From Suillus spraguei (taxonomy: Eukaryota > Basidiomycota > Agaricomycetes > Boletales > Suillaceae), in NCBI GenBank assembly GCA_016800925.1, contig JABCPU010000101.1, positions 1-64,000 of the forward strand: a DNA stretch of 64,000 bases, written 5' to 3'. Under the pieces are notes generated by a model. The model did not search any database. It saw nothing but the letters and a program-made list of their open reading frames with translations, and was not told where the DNA came from. Position numbers and translations under genes: made by a program. Numbering within the stretch: the stretch's first letter is position 1; each line of letters opens with the position of its first letter. Positions 21,740-32,629 of the stretch are shown here, piece after piece.

Positions 21740-24700
21740 TCAGAGGGCGTGTTGCTTCTTATAAGCATTCAAGATTCGAGCGGAGTTCTTCAAGTTCTTT
21801 TCTGGGAGCCATTCGTTATCTCCCGATGAATATCCTTTCCAGGAAACAAGATATTGTCGGCGAGTGCTGGTTCCTTTGTGAGAAAGAATTGCTTCTATTT
21901 CATATTCTTCTTCTTCTTCAATGATGTCAGGTGGTGGTTCGGGGAAGTTCGGACCGTGTACGTCTGTTTCGGTGTAGGACGATAAGATGGAAGCGTGGAA
22001 TGTAGGATAAATTTTCCACTGCGGGGGGAGTTTCAGTGTGAACGTGATGGGCGATAAGACATCGATGATCGGGAAAGGTCCGTATCGCTTTGGCGTGAGT
22101 TTCCTTGATGGGAGTTTGAGCCTAAGATTAGCAGCAGATAGCCAAACCTTATCTCCGATTTTCCATGGAATGTACTTATCTCCTCGGGATCGTTCGGCCA
22201 TTGTTTGCATTGCAATGTTATGGCAGGCGATTGCTTCTTCTCTTATCTTCTGCAAGGATCGTACTCGATCTTCTGCTGCGGGGATGGATGAATCCGGGAT
22301 AAGGTGAGGGATAGCGCGTGGTTCGTATCCCATCATCAAATAGAAGGGTGATGCATTCCTTGCATCGTGTTTTCGGTGGTTGTGGACAAATTCGGCAATT
22401 GGTAGATGTTCTACCCAATCTTCAGGGTTGTTGCGGCAATAGATGCATAGATATGTTTCAAGTCCTTGATTTAGCCTTTCAGTTTGACCATCAGTCTGCG
22501 GGTGATAAGCCATAGATGGAGCAATGACGTAGTCGAGAAGTTGGGCAAGCTCCTTAGAGAAGCAAGATAGGAATTGCAGGCCTCAATCTAAGATGACTTT
22601 GTCATGGAGTCCAAATTGTCGGTAGACGTGTTTCAAGAATAGTTTAGCAATGCCTTTGGAAGTGATGGTTTTCAAACAAGGGATAATAATTACTCCCTTC
22701 ATAAGGCCATGGTCTACCATGACCAAGATACTGTCAAAGCCCCCAGAGACAGGGAGGTCAGTGATAAGATCGACAGAGACCTGGGAAAAGGGGTGAGTCG
22801 CAGAGGAGGGGATCGGGGCAAGTGGAGGTCGAACAGGGTGTGTATCGGCTTTCATTTGCTGACAAAGGGCGCAACCCTCGATGTATCTTCGAATATAAGA
22901 GCCCATAGTGGGCCACCAAGCTTCTCATTTGATGAGTTCTTCAGTTTTGAATCTACCGGGATGGCCCGCAGTAGGATGATCATGATACCGTTTTAGGATA
23001 TCGGGACGATGTGCCGGTGGAATATAGGCACGATTCTTAAAATAGAGGATGTTCTCCTCAATCTTCCAGTCAGAGAGTGCCGATTTCATAGGGGGAAGGC
23101 ACACACCATCAAGGGCGTCGGATGCTGTCTTAAAGACAGGGTTGTCGAGGGGGTCAGAGGATGACAATACATCCTTCAGGTCAGTGTCAATAAGACGAAT
23201 GGATAGAGCATCATGGAGGAGCATCTGGTCCTCGTTATCATCTTTGCCAGAGTCATAGTCGGGCCGGCACGATAGTGCATCAGGTACTGCCAATTTGGTA
23301 CCTGCAATGTGATGCAGTTCAATGTCGTAAATAGACAAAATCAGTTGCCAACATGCTTGGCGACAGGTAAGCTTCTGTGCACTTCTAAAGTACAGAAGAT
23401 TCCGGTGATCGGTGAATACCAGGATGGGGTGCGGGTTTCCTTCAAGATAATGGCGCCATTCATTCAATGCCCGGATTACGGCAAGGAGTTCCCGATCAAA
23501 GATCTGGTAATTGCGTTCTGCGGGGTTCAAAGACTGTGAGAGATATGCACATGGGTGATAAACGCCATTCTCGTCAGTCTGCAAGAGAACTCCACCAGTT
23601 GCTACGAGCGAAGCGTCGGTAGCAATAGCAAATTGTTGGGAAGGATCAGGGTTACGGAGTACTGGTTGGGATGTAAAGCATCATTTCAGTTCTTCGAAGG
23701 TGTCCATACATTTAGTTGACCAATCAAAGACCTTATCTTTCTTTGTTAATTCGATAAGGGGTCGGGCGATATGGAGTAATGGGAAATGAACGTTCAGTAG
23801 AAGTTGCAAAAACCGAGGAAGGATCGAGCATCTTTTACAGATTTCGGAACTGGCCATTCGGAGATTCCCTTGGTCTTGGCGGTATCCATAGCAACTTGTC
23901 CGGGTGAATTATCATTCCGAGGTATTCCACTTCTTCTGCATCGAAGGTGCATTTCTCCAGTTTCAAGAACAGATGTTCTTTTCGTATCTTCATCAAAACC
24001 CGTCTTGTCCGTTCACGATGTTCTGCCATAGTTGTAGAGAAAATCAGGATATCGTTCATGTAGATAACCATCCATCCTTCATTGATTTCCTGCTGGAAGG
24101 TACGATTCATGTATGCTTGGAAAGTTGCCAGGGAATTGCAGAGGCCAAAGAACATGACATTCGGTTCAAAGAGGCCAAACTCTGTAGTAAAAGCAGCTTT
24201 CCAGCGATCATCTGGATGGATGCGAATATTGTTATAGCCAGACCGGATATCCATTTTCGTAAAGAACTGTGCATTGTGAAGGCGTGCGACAAGGGAGATA
24301 GGAAGTGGGAGCGGATAGGCGTTTTTTACCGTCCAATCATTGATGTAGCATAATCTTGACAGGGACGCAATTCTCCACTCTTCTTTCCCACAAAGAAGAA
24401 GCCACTGGCTTGGGGTGACTTCGATTCTGAGATGAAACCTCTCGCAACGTTTTCATTGATAAATGTTTTGATGGCAGTGCGTTCTTTTTCCGATAGCGGG
24501 TAAACCTTAGAGTGCGAGGGATAAAACCGGGTTTAGTATCAATTCGATGATCGATACCGGGGCGTTCAGGGGGTAGTTTGTTTAATCCGTCTTTAGCAAA
24601 GACGTCTGCAAATCGTGCAAATAGTCCGGGACCAATTCTTCGAAGGGTTTCTTTTTCTTTTCCTTCTCGTCCGTGGCGAATTCTTGAGCTTTATTACTGT

Positions 24701-25159
24701 ATTTCGGAGGGGGAAGAGAAGTTGTGGAGTAGTTGGGGAGTTGTTCGAGTCGAGAAGTTCCATCATGTGTAAGGGGTGTATCCATGGATACTTCTTCAAT
24801 GATTCTCATGCTAACTCCATCGGTATCATATTCCATGAGGAATTCTCCATCTCCAAGCTCTAAGAGGAAATTTCACGGACTTCTGGTGCGTGCCAGACAT
24901 CTTGCATTGTGTTGAATTGGTTATCATCCTCTGTTGGGATCAACGAGGGCATGGGTTCTTCTTCATCAGGGGTTTCTTCAATTGAAGTCGAAGGAGTATG
25001 TTGAAGAGTTTTCGGAGGAACATAGAACTTAGATAGTTTCGGTATGTTTGTATCTCGTCCAGGAATTTCTTCTTCCGCTTTTCTTTTCCCATACTTCTGT
25101 TCTTCTATTGGCCGTTGCTCAATAGGCTCTGGTCCATCCATATTCGGGCTCGGATTCAT
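21740..25159 (-). pseudogene. Gypsy-2 Pol: RT, RNase H, integrase, chromodomain
   Basis: Read on the minus strand: RT palm MDIRSGYNNIRI and FGLCNSLATFQ, then the catalytic box as YMND instead of YMDD; RNase H (FTDHRNLLYF); HHCC integrase finger (HDHPTAGHPGRF ... CALCQQMK); integrase core (VDLITDLPVSGGFDSILVMVDH, then MAYHPQTDGQTERLNQ); and a C-terminal chromodomain (YEIEAILSHKG, YLVSWKGY, NEWLPEKNL). In-frame TGA codons occur after EELIK and in the VILD-stop-GLQF motif, where CGA (Arg) is expected. The RT part is split between frames around 23,600-23,840. The Asp-to-Asn change alone should abolish polymerase activity. Confidence 0.88.
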
Positions 25160-25261
25160 TCTTGCGTTTTTCTACGCGGGAAATCGGTAATACTGCTCAC
25201 GGCAGTTGTATGCAGGGAGTGGGGTCTGTAGTACATGGCATTGTACTTCTGGTTCGGATCT

Positions 25262-25843
25262 TTAGGAATAGGAGGAGTAATGAGGGATTTCGGAAGTTGA
25301 GAGGCCGCCATTTCTTAGGACGGCAATTGAAGACCGGGGGTAATCGTTCTTCTTCCGATCACTATCCATATTAATTTCAATTTCATCCGATTTCGTTGTT
25401 CGAGGGAGGATGAGCATTTCAGCGGCCCAGTCTATGCTTGGGTTCATGGCGCGTAACCATGGGATTCCCAGAAGGATTTGATCCCTTCTTCCTAGTTTGG
25501 TGATATTGAATTTTCCATACATGGTTCGTTCATCAATTTTGACCACCAGGAGACAGTAGTGCGTGATCGGTCCTCCTTTGATATAGGTCCTGTCAGCAGT
25601 TGTGACTTTGAAAGGTTTGTCAAGTTTTCTTTTAGTGATTTTATGGAGCTTCACAAACTCCTCAGAAATGAAGGTTCCAGCTGCTCCGGAATCTATAATG
25701 GCGGTGGTGTCGACGGATTTTAAACGCGTACGCGAGTGAAGGGTGATGGGAACATGGAGTTCTTTTCTTTCACCTACAGCACGTACAAGTCTTAGTAATA
25801 CATCAGGAGAAAAATATGTTGAATCCTTGTTTCTCCAATTCAA
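25262..25843 (-). CDS. Gypsy-2 protease region
   Basis: The frame contains the retropepsin active site AIIDSGAAGTFISEEFV and the later ILLGIPWL motif typical of gypsy proteases. It overlaps the end of the gag frame by four bases. It has no clear ATG start of its own (MNWRNK begins at the overlap), so it is probably expressed as part of a Gag-Pol product by frameshift. It ends before a linker (24,860-25,159) leading to RT. Confidence 0.75.
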   Translation of the reverse strand: MNWRNKDSTYFSPDVLLRLVRAVGERKELHVPITLHSRTRLKSVDTTAIIDSGAAGTFISEEFVKLHKITKRKLDKPFKVTTADRTYIKGGPITHYCLLVVKIDERTMYGKFNITKLGRRDQILLGIPWLRAMNPSIDWAAEMLILPRTTKSDEIEINMDSDRKKNDYPRSSIAVLRNGGLSTSEIPHYSSYS

Positions 25844-26676
25844 AAATCCTCAACAATCCGCCTCACAGTTTCTTTGTCTTCTTCTTCTTCTTTGACTTCG
25901 GTTTGTCGGAGCGGAGTCTTCTTCTTTCTGTCAGGACAATTATGAATGCGATGTCCTGTTTTCTTGCACCCGAAGCATTGTCCCTTCTTCATGCATTCGG
26001 ATCTCTCCTGTGTCGAGATTTGATCTACAATCATTGTGTTGGAGTCACAATTAGGTGTGTATCGTGCATTTCTATAGTTCTTCTTCTTCTGCTGTGGAGC
26101 ATGACGTGCCCTCATGGCTTGAAGACGATGATGGGAATTATCGATGGAAACGCAATGCAACACAACGTCTCGGAATACTTCTGAGACATCTCCTAATGCG
26201 AAAAGCTTTGTAAGGATGCCCCAATTCAGGCCATCTTGGAAGAATTGGATCTTCGTTGCATCGTCGGTGATATGAGCCTTGGCTGCAAGTGCCTCAAAGT
26301 TGGCGATGTAGGTGTGGAGATCTCCGCTTCCTTGTTTAAGGTCCCTGAGTTTCGTGAGTGCAGTTCCTTTGGTATCCACCGGGTCGAAGGCTTCTTTGAA
26401 GCTTTTCATAAAATCCGCCATTGTTCCATAACCAACTTTTTGTCCAGAGGTGTTGGTTGATTGAGCATGGTCAAGAAATTGCCCTTTCCAGGACTTGGTG
26501 TTCTTTTCAGTCATAAAGGATGTTATGAAAATGATCTTCTGTTTGTCGGTGGTATAAAGCTTTTCGTTGATATCAAAGCATAGATTGCATGACTGGATAA
26601 ATTCGTGAGAGTTGTCACGATCTCCGTCAAAACCGATTGGCTGACCGATTTTGTATTCAAATTCTTTGGTCAACAT
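25840..26676 (-). CDS. Gypsy-2 Gag with zinc knuckle (278 aa)
   Basis: The ATG at 26,676 opens a typical retrotransposon Gag: an N-terminal capsid fold with WKGQFLDHA and MKSFKEAFDPVD, the helix LTKLRDLKQGSGDLHTYIANF, and the knuckle CFGCKKTGHRIHNC near residue 240. It forms the particle that packages element RNA. The 5' leader between the LTR and this ATG is 244 bases. The frame is intact. Confidence 0.85.
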   Translation of the reverse strand: MLTKEFEYKIGQPIGFDGDRDNSHEFIQSCNLCFDINEKLYTTDKQKIIFITSFMTEKNTKSWKGQFLDHAQSTNTSGQKVGYGTMADFMKSFKEAFDPVDTKGTALTKLRDLKQGSGDLHTYIANFEALAAKAHITDDATKIQFFQDGLNWGILTKLFALGDVSEVFRDVVLHCVSIDNSHHRLQAMRARHAPQQKKKNYRNARYTPNCDSNTMIVDQISTQERSECMKKGQCFGCKKTGHRIHNCPDRKKKTPLRQTEVKEEEEDKETVRRIVEDF

Positions 26677-26920
26677 ATTTGGCGATTCGTCTGGTGAGTT
26701 ATACTTTCTCGGTGCCTACACGCGCTGTCTTGCTGTCCATTAGGGCTTGTCTTCTGTCAGAGGGCTCCTCTTGACAATCAGTTCAGTGTACGCGTACACT
26801 AATCTGCTTATCTAAGCAATCAGGGTTCAGGGGCGAAGACTGGATAGTTGACGATCAGGTTGACTTTAATCTTTTGTTACGAACTGGGGTGGCATCACCA
26901 GCGACAGTGAAAAGACACAG

Positions 26921-27338
26921 ACGGTCTGCTGGGAAGTTCTACAATGTCCAAAAGAGGACAAGGTGAAAGTACAAGGAACGCGTTCCATGTACAATCAAGG
27001 GTTCAGCCTCAAAGACAAGTCTAAGAGGTTCTGCGAGAATAGAGACTAAGGCTAAGGAGTGCTTAGACTTAGAGACGATTCAAGATGACTTAGGTTGGAG
27101 ACCTAAGCGAAGGAAGTTCCAGGTAAAACCCAGTAAGATTAAAGTGAAGTATACAAGCATAGTACAATGTGCTTAAATAGGCCAATATGTGCGCACGGAC
27201 CAAGAGAGACGTGAGAACATAAGTGCGTATCCAAAGAAGGAAGGCAACTATAGTACAGATGCGTTGAGCATATGAGTCAGAGTTACGTAATGTCCACAGT
27301 AAAGGAGAAAATGAATAGGGGTACGTACAACTGTAACA
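26921..27338 (-). repeat. Gypsy-2 5' LTR
   Basis: Same 418-bp repeat as 19,764-20,181. In element orientation it starts TGTTACAG at 27,338 and ends CCCAGCAGACCGT at 26,921. Its outer edge is the junction with KDZ coding sequence. Confidence 0.85.
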
Positions 27339-29078
27339 GTCACCTTCTATGACATCAATTGTCAATACAACAAGCACTTTTGTGTTCGGGTGGATCGAAG
27401 CTGATACCTTGACATGGTACCGGAACTGACCATCATTCCTGGAATTGGGTTGTGGCATGTGCATGGACATCAGGACAGTTGCTATGTCCGATATGCTTCG
27501 AATTTTATTGAAGGCATTGGCTGGATTGATGGAGAGATCATGGAGACCCTATGGGCGCGTCTCAACCTGATTTCCCCTGCCGCTTGGGGAATGTCATCCC
27601 CGCACCGAAAGGAATGTCTTGATTATCAGATGAACGATTCCAATTTCTGCAAGATGATCCGCATGAAAAGGACTCTTTGCCGGAAATACAAGCTGGCGAA
27701 GAATGGCATCGCCGAAAGTGGCAAGGCTTTCGACAGACTAGATGAAGCTGCACCCGGCAATTTAAAGACACAATGGTTAGCCAGTGAGATGGTCGCTCAG
27801 TCCAAGAGAATCAGGGATCCTGCGGCGATGGATTTATATGAAATCAATATCAAGAAGGGTAAGTTGACATTCTTTGTCTCTGTGGAGCTCCGAATTCATT
27901 TTGCACTTAGCACCAAGCAAAAAGGAGATCGAGCTTAGACTACTAGAAGCAGGTAATGCCCGTAATGCAGCACCCTCTCGCAGATCTGTGGCAACATGGA
28001 TATCCATTGGGTTGGCAATTGAAGAGGCTCAAATTGCATTGCTCATTGAGGTCTGCAGAATTGGAAGACGATCAATGGAGACACAGAGATTAGATATCGC
28101 CCAGCAATGTGATCGTCTCCAAGGCCAGATAGATGAATTCACTCAGTCTGCTCTTACGCATCTGGGAGAGGGATTTGATGCAGATGATGATCCTGATGAC
28201 TTGAACATAGATATTCTTGATGATATCAATGATGACCTGGCAGATTTCACCGAGACATCTGATGCGTGGACAAACTCACCTGAGCTCACCATAATTCCAT
28301 TGCCATCAAACCTCGGGGTTGAACATTGCAGACGCTGTATGGCAGAGGATCTGATTCTGTTGGAGATGTCGCTTCATGAAGGGCAGGCCAATGATGCCCT
28401 GCACAATCTCCGCATTCACTTGTGCAACAAGGCTATCCTGTTCCGAACAACAGTTAGGCAAGCCAAATATCAAGCCCTAAAAACTCGAGCATGGTCCCAG
28501 GTGACATCAGTGCAGCAGGCAGTATCCCTACATGCCAGTATATATACAAAAACCAGGAAGCAAATGATACAACTTGAGCCAGGGCCAGACCAGCTTCAGA
28601 AATACAAACCCCTGCTTTGCGAGCAGCTCAAAATCAGCACTGCCGTCGGCGATCCAAACGCCCGAGGTCAGCAAAATGAGTCCCTCGCTTGGTTCTGGTC
28701 AGTGGAAGTCGATATGGAGGGTCCAGAAAATTTGTGGAATGAGGAATGTGAGTTTGGGCATGCTTGATATATCCCGTGGTGAGCTGACAGGACCCATCCC
28801 AAGTTTACCAAGTTCATTGGCTTCGGGCAAAGGCACTACGGGATCGATGGATGGAAGAAATATCATTGGTGCAATCAGAGATGGATTGGACGTGTAACTT
28901 TTTCTTGTGGAAGGCAACCCAATGGGGTGCCCAGATGCAGGAATTATTGTTGAAACAACTTCCAGGTCATGCATGCTATGCTGGAAGGCAGTCTCAAATG
29001 TATTCCTTACTAGCTCAGGATGCACAGGCAGCATTTCAAGACCTGCAGCCCACGTTCATCGATGGTGCACATGAATGA
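27339..29078 (+). pseudogene. KDZ transposase, 3' half only
   Basis: KDZ (Kyakuja-Dileera-Zisupton) enzymes are DDE-type DNA transposases. The open text starts at the retroelement junction with VTFYDINCQYN, holding one catalytic Asp. It continues with IIPGIGLWHVHGHQ and GEIMETLWARLN, carrying the predicted catalytic Glu, then YQMNDSNFCKMIRMKRTLCR. Two introns are clear: 27,859-27,910 (52 bp) and 28,748-28,803 (56 bp). After splicing the C-terminal block reads FYQVHWLRAKALRDRW and ends with CYAGRQSQMYSLL near the TGA at 29,076. The 5' half, with the earlier catalytic Asp and any zinc cluster, is missing. An in-frame TGA at 27,402-27,404 replaces what is probably Arg. Confidence 0.87.
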
Positions 29079-29249
29079 ATTTGTTTTGCTGATGAAACGC
29101 ATATTTGACACCCAAACATTGAGTCCCGGGAATTGTCCGGGTCAGCCCATGTCAGAGTTTGAATTTCTAATCCATCCATCAGTGACTCATATCATCACCT
29201 CTTCACCATCTGTCAGTTTCATTGCCAGCGTCACACTCTTGCATTAGCC

Positions 29250-30052
29250 ATGCCTGAAACTCCTGCATCCACATCTGGCACTCCAAATACTGGACATCAC
29301 TGGCAACCCATGAAGCTGAACCTTCAAGATATTTCTTGTACTTTGAATATGGCTGCATTGCACATCCGCGCATGTATCTCTAAATATCAGATGGAGGCTG
29401 CTAACAACCATCCCTCTTCTGCCCGGATCATGTACTTTAAAGCTGGGCTGCAATGGGAGATCAATGTAAGTGACTGATGACCGGATGACCAGCTGACTTT
29501 GGTGGGCAATGCTGAGATTTCCAACAGACATTTGTTACTCCACTCCTGCAGTACTCAGCTGCAAGGAACATCGTTTCTGTTGTTCCAAGCCCGGTCGCTC
29601 ATGTTCTGACATTGTATCCCATGCTCACCTGGAACACTGTTCCAGACCACATCTTTTCATCCCACCTATGTCAGTTTGATGATGTCGCAGCTCCGGGACA
29701 TCCATCCTGGATTATTCCCAGCTATGATACTCCATGGTGGATGGGACACACCAAAATTCCAAATGAACCATGGCAATGGGGTCAAATCATGAGGTCCTGT
29801 GTCGTTCACTACCAGCATTGGATGGAAAATGGAGTTGAGGATGATGGCTTGGTTCTTCCTGAGGAGGTAAATGACTCATCAGGCCCATCAGTGATGGGAC
29901 TTAAGATGATTCGAGCATGCCTGGTAGCATTGATGGAGGAGCAAGATGAGGGTATCCATGAGAAGATGGCAGAGGTGAAGATGTACACTTACATGCTACA
30001 GAGATTGAAGAGAGGCAGGAGAGTGGAATCCTCTTCACTGTGTTTAGATTAG
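29250..30052 (+). CDS. companion gene of the KDZ element, 238 aa, unknown function
   Basis: Two exons (29,250-29,465 and 29,552-30,052) join cleanly across an 86-bp GTAAGT...CAG intron into 238 codons. The protein starts MPETPASTSGTPNTG, has a helical middle (DISCTLNMAALHIRACISKY), a Trp-rich stretch (DTPWWMGHTKIPNEPWQWGQ) and ends in a basic, helical tail (YMLQRLKRGRRVESSS). No family is recognised. It lies 171 bases after the KDZ stop on the same strand and has no stop or frameshift. It could be a DNA-binding partner or cargo of the transposon. Confidence 0.5.
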
Positions 30053-30129
30053 AAAGGTCTTCATTTCATACATGATGTAAAATATTATATTCCGTCCAAA
30101 TGATTGTCTTGACTCCTGAATATTTTGTT

Positions 30130-31060
30130 CCGGATTTCGAGGACTGGATTTCAAGATCCGGATGTAGAGTCCTAAATCCAAAATGCTGAGTGGCGAATGC
30201 CCGAGTGCCGAGGTACTCAGAGTTTGGGACTCAATTCATGGGACTCAACTTCCAAATGGCAAGATTGCCTCACATATTTCTGAGTGGCGAGTCACGAATC
30301 TTAGGTACTGAACCCCGAACCCCAAAATTGTGGACTACCAGATTTCATGGTTTGGGGTTCAGCACTCAACATGTGTGGATCAATAACTTTCACATTATTC
30401 TGAGTGCCGAGTGCCAAGTTCCAGGTTCCGGGGCTCGGCAGTCGGCGTTCGGCACTTAACATGTGTGCATCAATATTATTCACAATGTTGTGAGTCCCAA
30501 GTTCTGGCTGTCGGGGTTCGCAGTTGGGCACTTTACATGTGGGAATCAGTATCTTTCACATTGTTCTGAGTCCTGAGTCCCGACTGCCAGCTCCCGGGGT
30601 TCGCGGTTGGGCACTCAACATATGTGGATCAATAACTTTCACATTATTCTGAGTCCCGAGTCCCGAGTTCTAGGTGCCGGGGCTTGGCAGTCGGCGTTCG
30701 GCACTTAACATGTGTGCATCAATATCATTCACAATGTTGTGAGTCCCGAGTTTCGGCTGCCGGAGTTCAGGGTTCGGCACTTACTATATGTGAATTCATA
30801 TCTTTCACATTGTTATCAGTCCCGAGTGCCGAGTGCCAGCTGCCAGGGTTCGGTGTTCGGCACTCAAAATGTGTGGATCAAAGTCTGTTGCCTCACATTG
30901 TGCTGCCTCACACTTTGCTGAGTCCCGAGTGTCAAGCCTGAATTCAGACTATTGATCATTGAGTCATGAATTTCGAGTATCAAGTCCCGAGTCCCGAGAT
31001 ACTCAGAGTTAGGGACTCAATTCATGGAACTTGACTTCCGACTTGAGTTCCAGAACTGTT
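30130..31060. repeat. minisatellite with a three-part higher-order repeat
   Basis: A motif CATGTGTG-ATCAATA-CTTTCACATT-TTCTGAGTCCCGAGT recurs at about 30,370, 30,459, 30,535, 30,617, 30,709, 30,785 and 30,868. The spacings of about 89, 76, 82, 92, 76 and 83 bp show that three diverged subunits form a ~250-bp unit repeated twice. Related flanking text (TACTCAGAGTT-GGGACTCAATTCATGG) occurs near both ends, at about 30,210 and 31,003. It has no coding potential. Confidence 0.75.
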
Positions 31061-31135
31061 GATGCTCTAATTGGTACATGGTATTCGTGTGTTGCTACTA
31101 ACATGGGTAACAACTCTTTCAACTTCTTTGATCTT

Positions 31136-32442
31136 TCACACCATGGTTAGTATGTGGCCTTCAACCCTAGCCCATCCACATGAGGGAACCCCAGCATAAA
31201 TGTGCACAGAATCCCTCATATACCATGCCCAAGCAATCCGATCCCCTTCCACTCCATCAACCCCATGTCTCACAATTCTTCCCAAAAATGCAATCATACA
31301 GCCGGAATCATACCTGAATTCCAGCTGAAGGCTTGGCATACTCATCCGAGCATTAGAATAGTCCCCCACGGTGGTGAGAATATCAAAGCATTCAGGAATC
31401 AATAAATGGTCTCGATGATTGGGGGTTTCCCGATTGGAAATGATGGAGAGGGTGTTAAACACGGATGCCCAGTACTGCAGGGTCTCTGGCATCTGTGGCA
31501 GTTCCTTGCTCAGTGCCTTATCTCCGAGGTGTGACAAGGCTTGTAACCCTGCAAAGTACTGCTGAGGATGCATGACCCTGAGTGCCGCCGATGCGATGGC
31601 TGCTGGCCTTGCAATAGCTTTCAGGATATTCTTGGAGGAGGGTCCCTTTAATGATGCAGATACCTCCAGATCTGACAGATTCTATGGGATTGGTGAGTTT
31701 GACTCCAGAAATCACCATCTCATCACATCCTACCTTGTGGCCCTGTTGAAACCATGCCGGAGATAAATTGATGCATCCAGGAGTTGACCCAACATTTTCC
31801 GAGCCCTGTTTGAACCATTCTTGATTATATCACCAATTGCCATCAGCCTTTACACTTTTTTCGAGGCTTGGACCCAGCAAATCGGTGGCCGCCCTGATTT
31901 CCTTCTGTAGGTACCATTTGATATTCAATATCCATTGAGTAACAATCTACACATTATGCACCTGGGTGGTCTCGGTCAGGGCGTCCAGGAGGTACCATGC
32001 GATGATGGTACCAGAAACATTGATAATTGTGGCAGGTTTGTCCACCAACTTTGTGCCCTCATGGCCAGGAGGACACCTCTCAAGCAACTTCTCCTCTCTC
32101 TCCTCATTATGCCCAGTGTTCTTTGGGGATATCAATTTGCTATATCTTGCAATATCAATCTGCATCTTAACTGTCATGAAGGAATTTGAATGATCAAACA
32201 CATTTTCAACATCTGCAGGAAGACCCACTGGGATTTTTATATGCCTTTATGAGTACATCAGCCAAGCAATTGCACACCATCACCAGATCAGTGTCCAGGT
32301 TTGGAGAAGGTATAACTGGTTCTCCTCCAGTCTTCTCTGCATTGAATTTTTGTTTGGTATATGCCCCTGCTTCATGAGTGACGGCCAGGGCCCAAGTGCG
32401 CCAGATTTTTATGTCACAAGTGGACATGGAAGAAGTGTTCAT
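31136..32442 (-). pseudogene. TET/JBP-like 2OG-Fe(II) dioxygenase, linked to KDZ
   Basis: Minus-strand exons can be joined across introns at 31,905-31,961 and 31,682-31,733. The product contains GCINLSPAWFQQGH, ALRVMHPQQY, and the catalytic double-stranded beta helix: FNTLSIISNRETPNHRD with the iron-binding H-x-D (31,409-31,417), DILTTVGDYSNARM, then GRIVRHGVDGVEGDR with the second iron-binding His and the 2-oxoglutarate-binding Arg. TET/JBP enzymes oxidise 5-methylcytosine or thymine in DNA, and fungal copies are often linked to KDZ transposons. The catalytic residues are present. However, a TGA at 31,830-31,832 replaces a likely CGA, and a one-base gain near 32,232 breaks the N-terminal half. 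The true start upstream of 32,442 is not visible. Confidence 0.75.
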
Positions 32443-32629
32443 GTTAGAAGTTGATATTGGGAAATCAGACGCTGAATGCTGGATGTCCAGACTTTGGTGT
32501 TAAAGGGGTGGAGATAGCGAGGATCAGATAAGGGAACCTTGGATGATGTTGGCTTTCAAAGCTGTATTATCATCCATTGCTCAATGAAATACCAGATGAT
32601 TGGAATTGTGCTGGATATCTGATATTCAT

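Larger units (their letters stand above)
19764..27338 (-). mobile_element. Gypsy-2: Ty3/gypsy chromovirus with an extra 3' ORF
   Basis: Two 418-bp direct repeats (19,764-20,181 and 26,921-27,338) enclose gag, protease, RT, RNase H, integrase with a chromodomain, and a further ORF, all read on the minus strand. In element orientation the LTR starts TGTTACAG. A purine tract sits at the inner edge of the 3' LTR. The pol region carries several stops and substitutions, while the 3' ORF is intact. The element sits inside a KDZ transposase gene, whose 3' half starts at 27,339. No target-site duplication was found. Confidence 0.88.
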
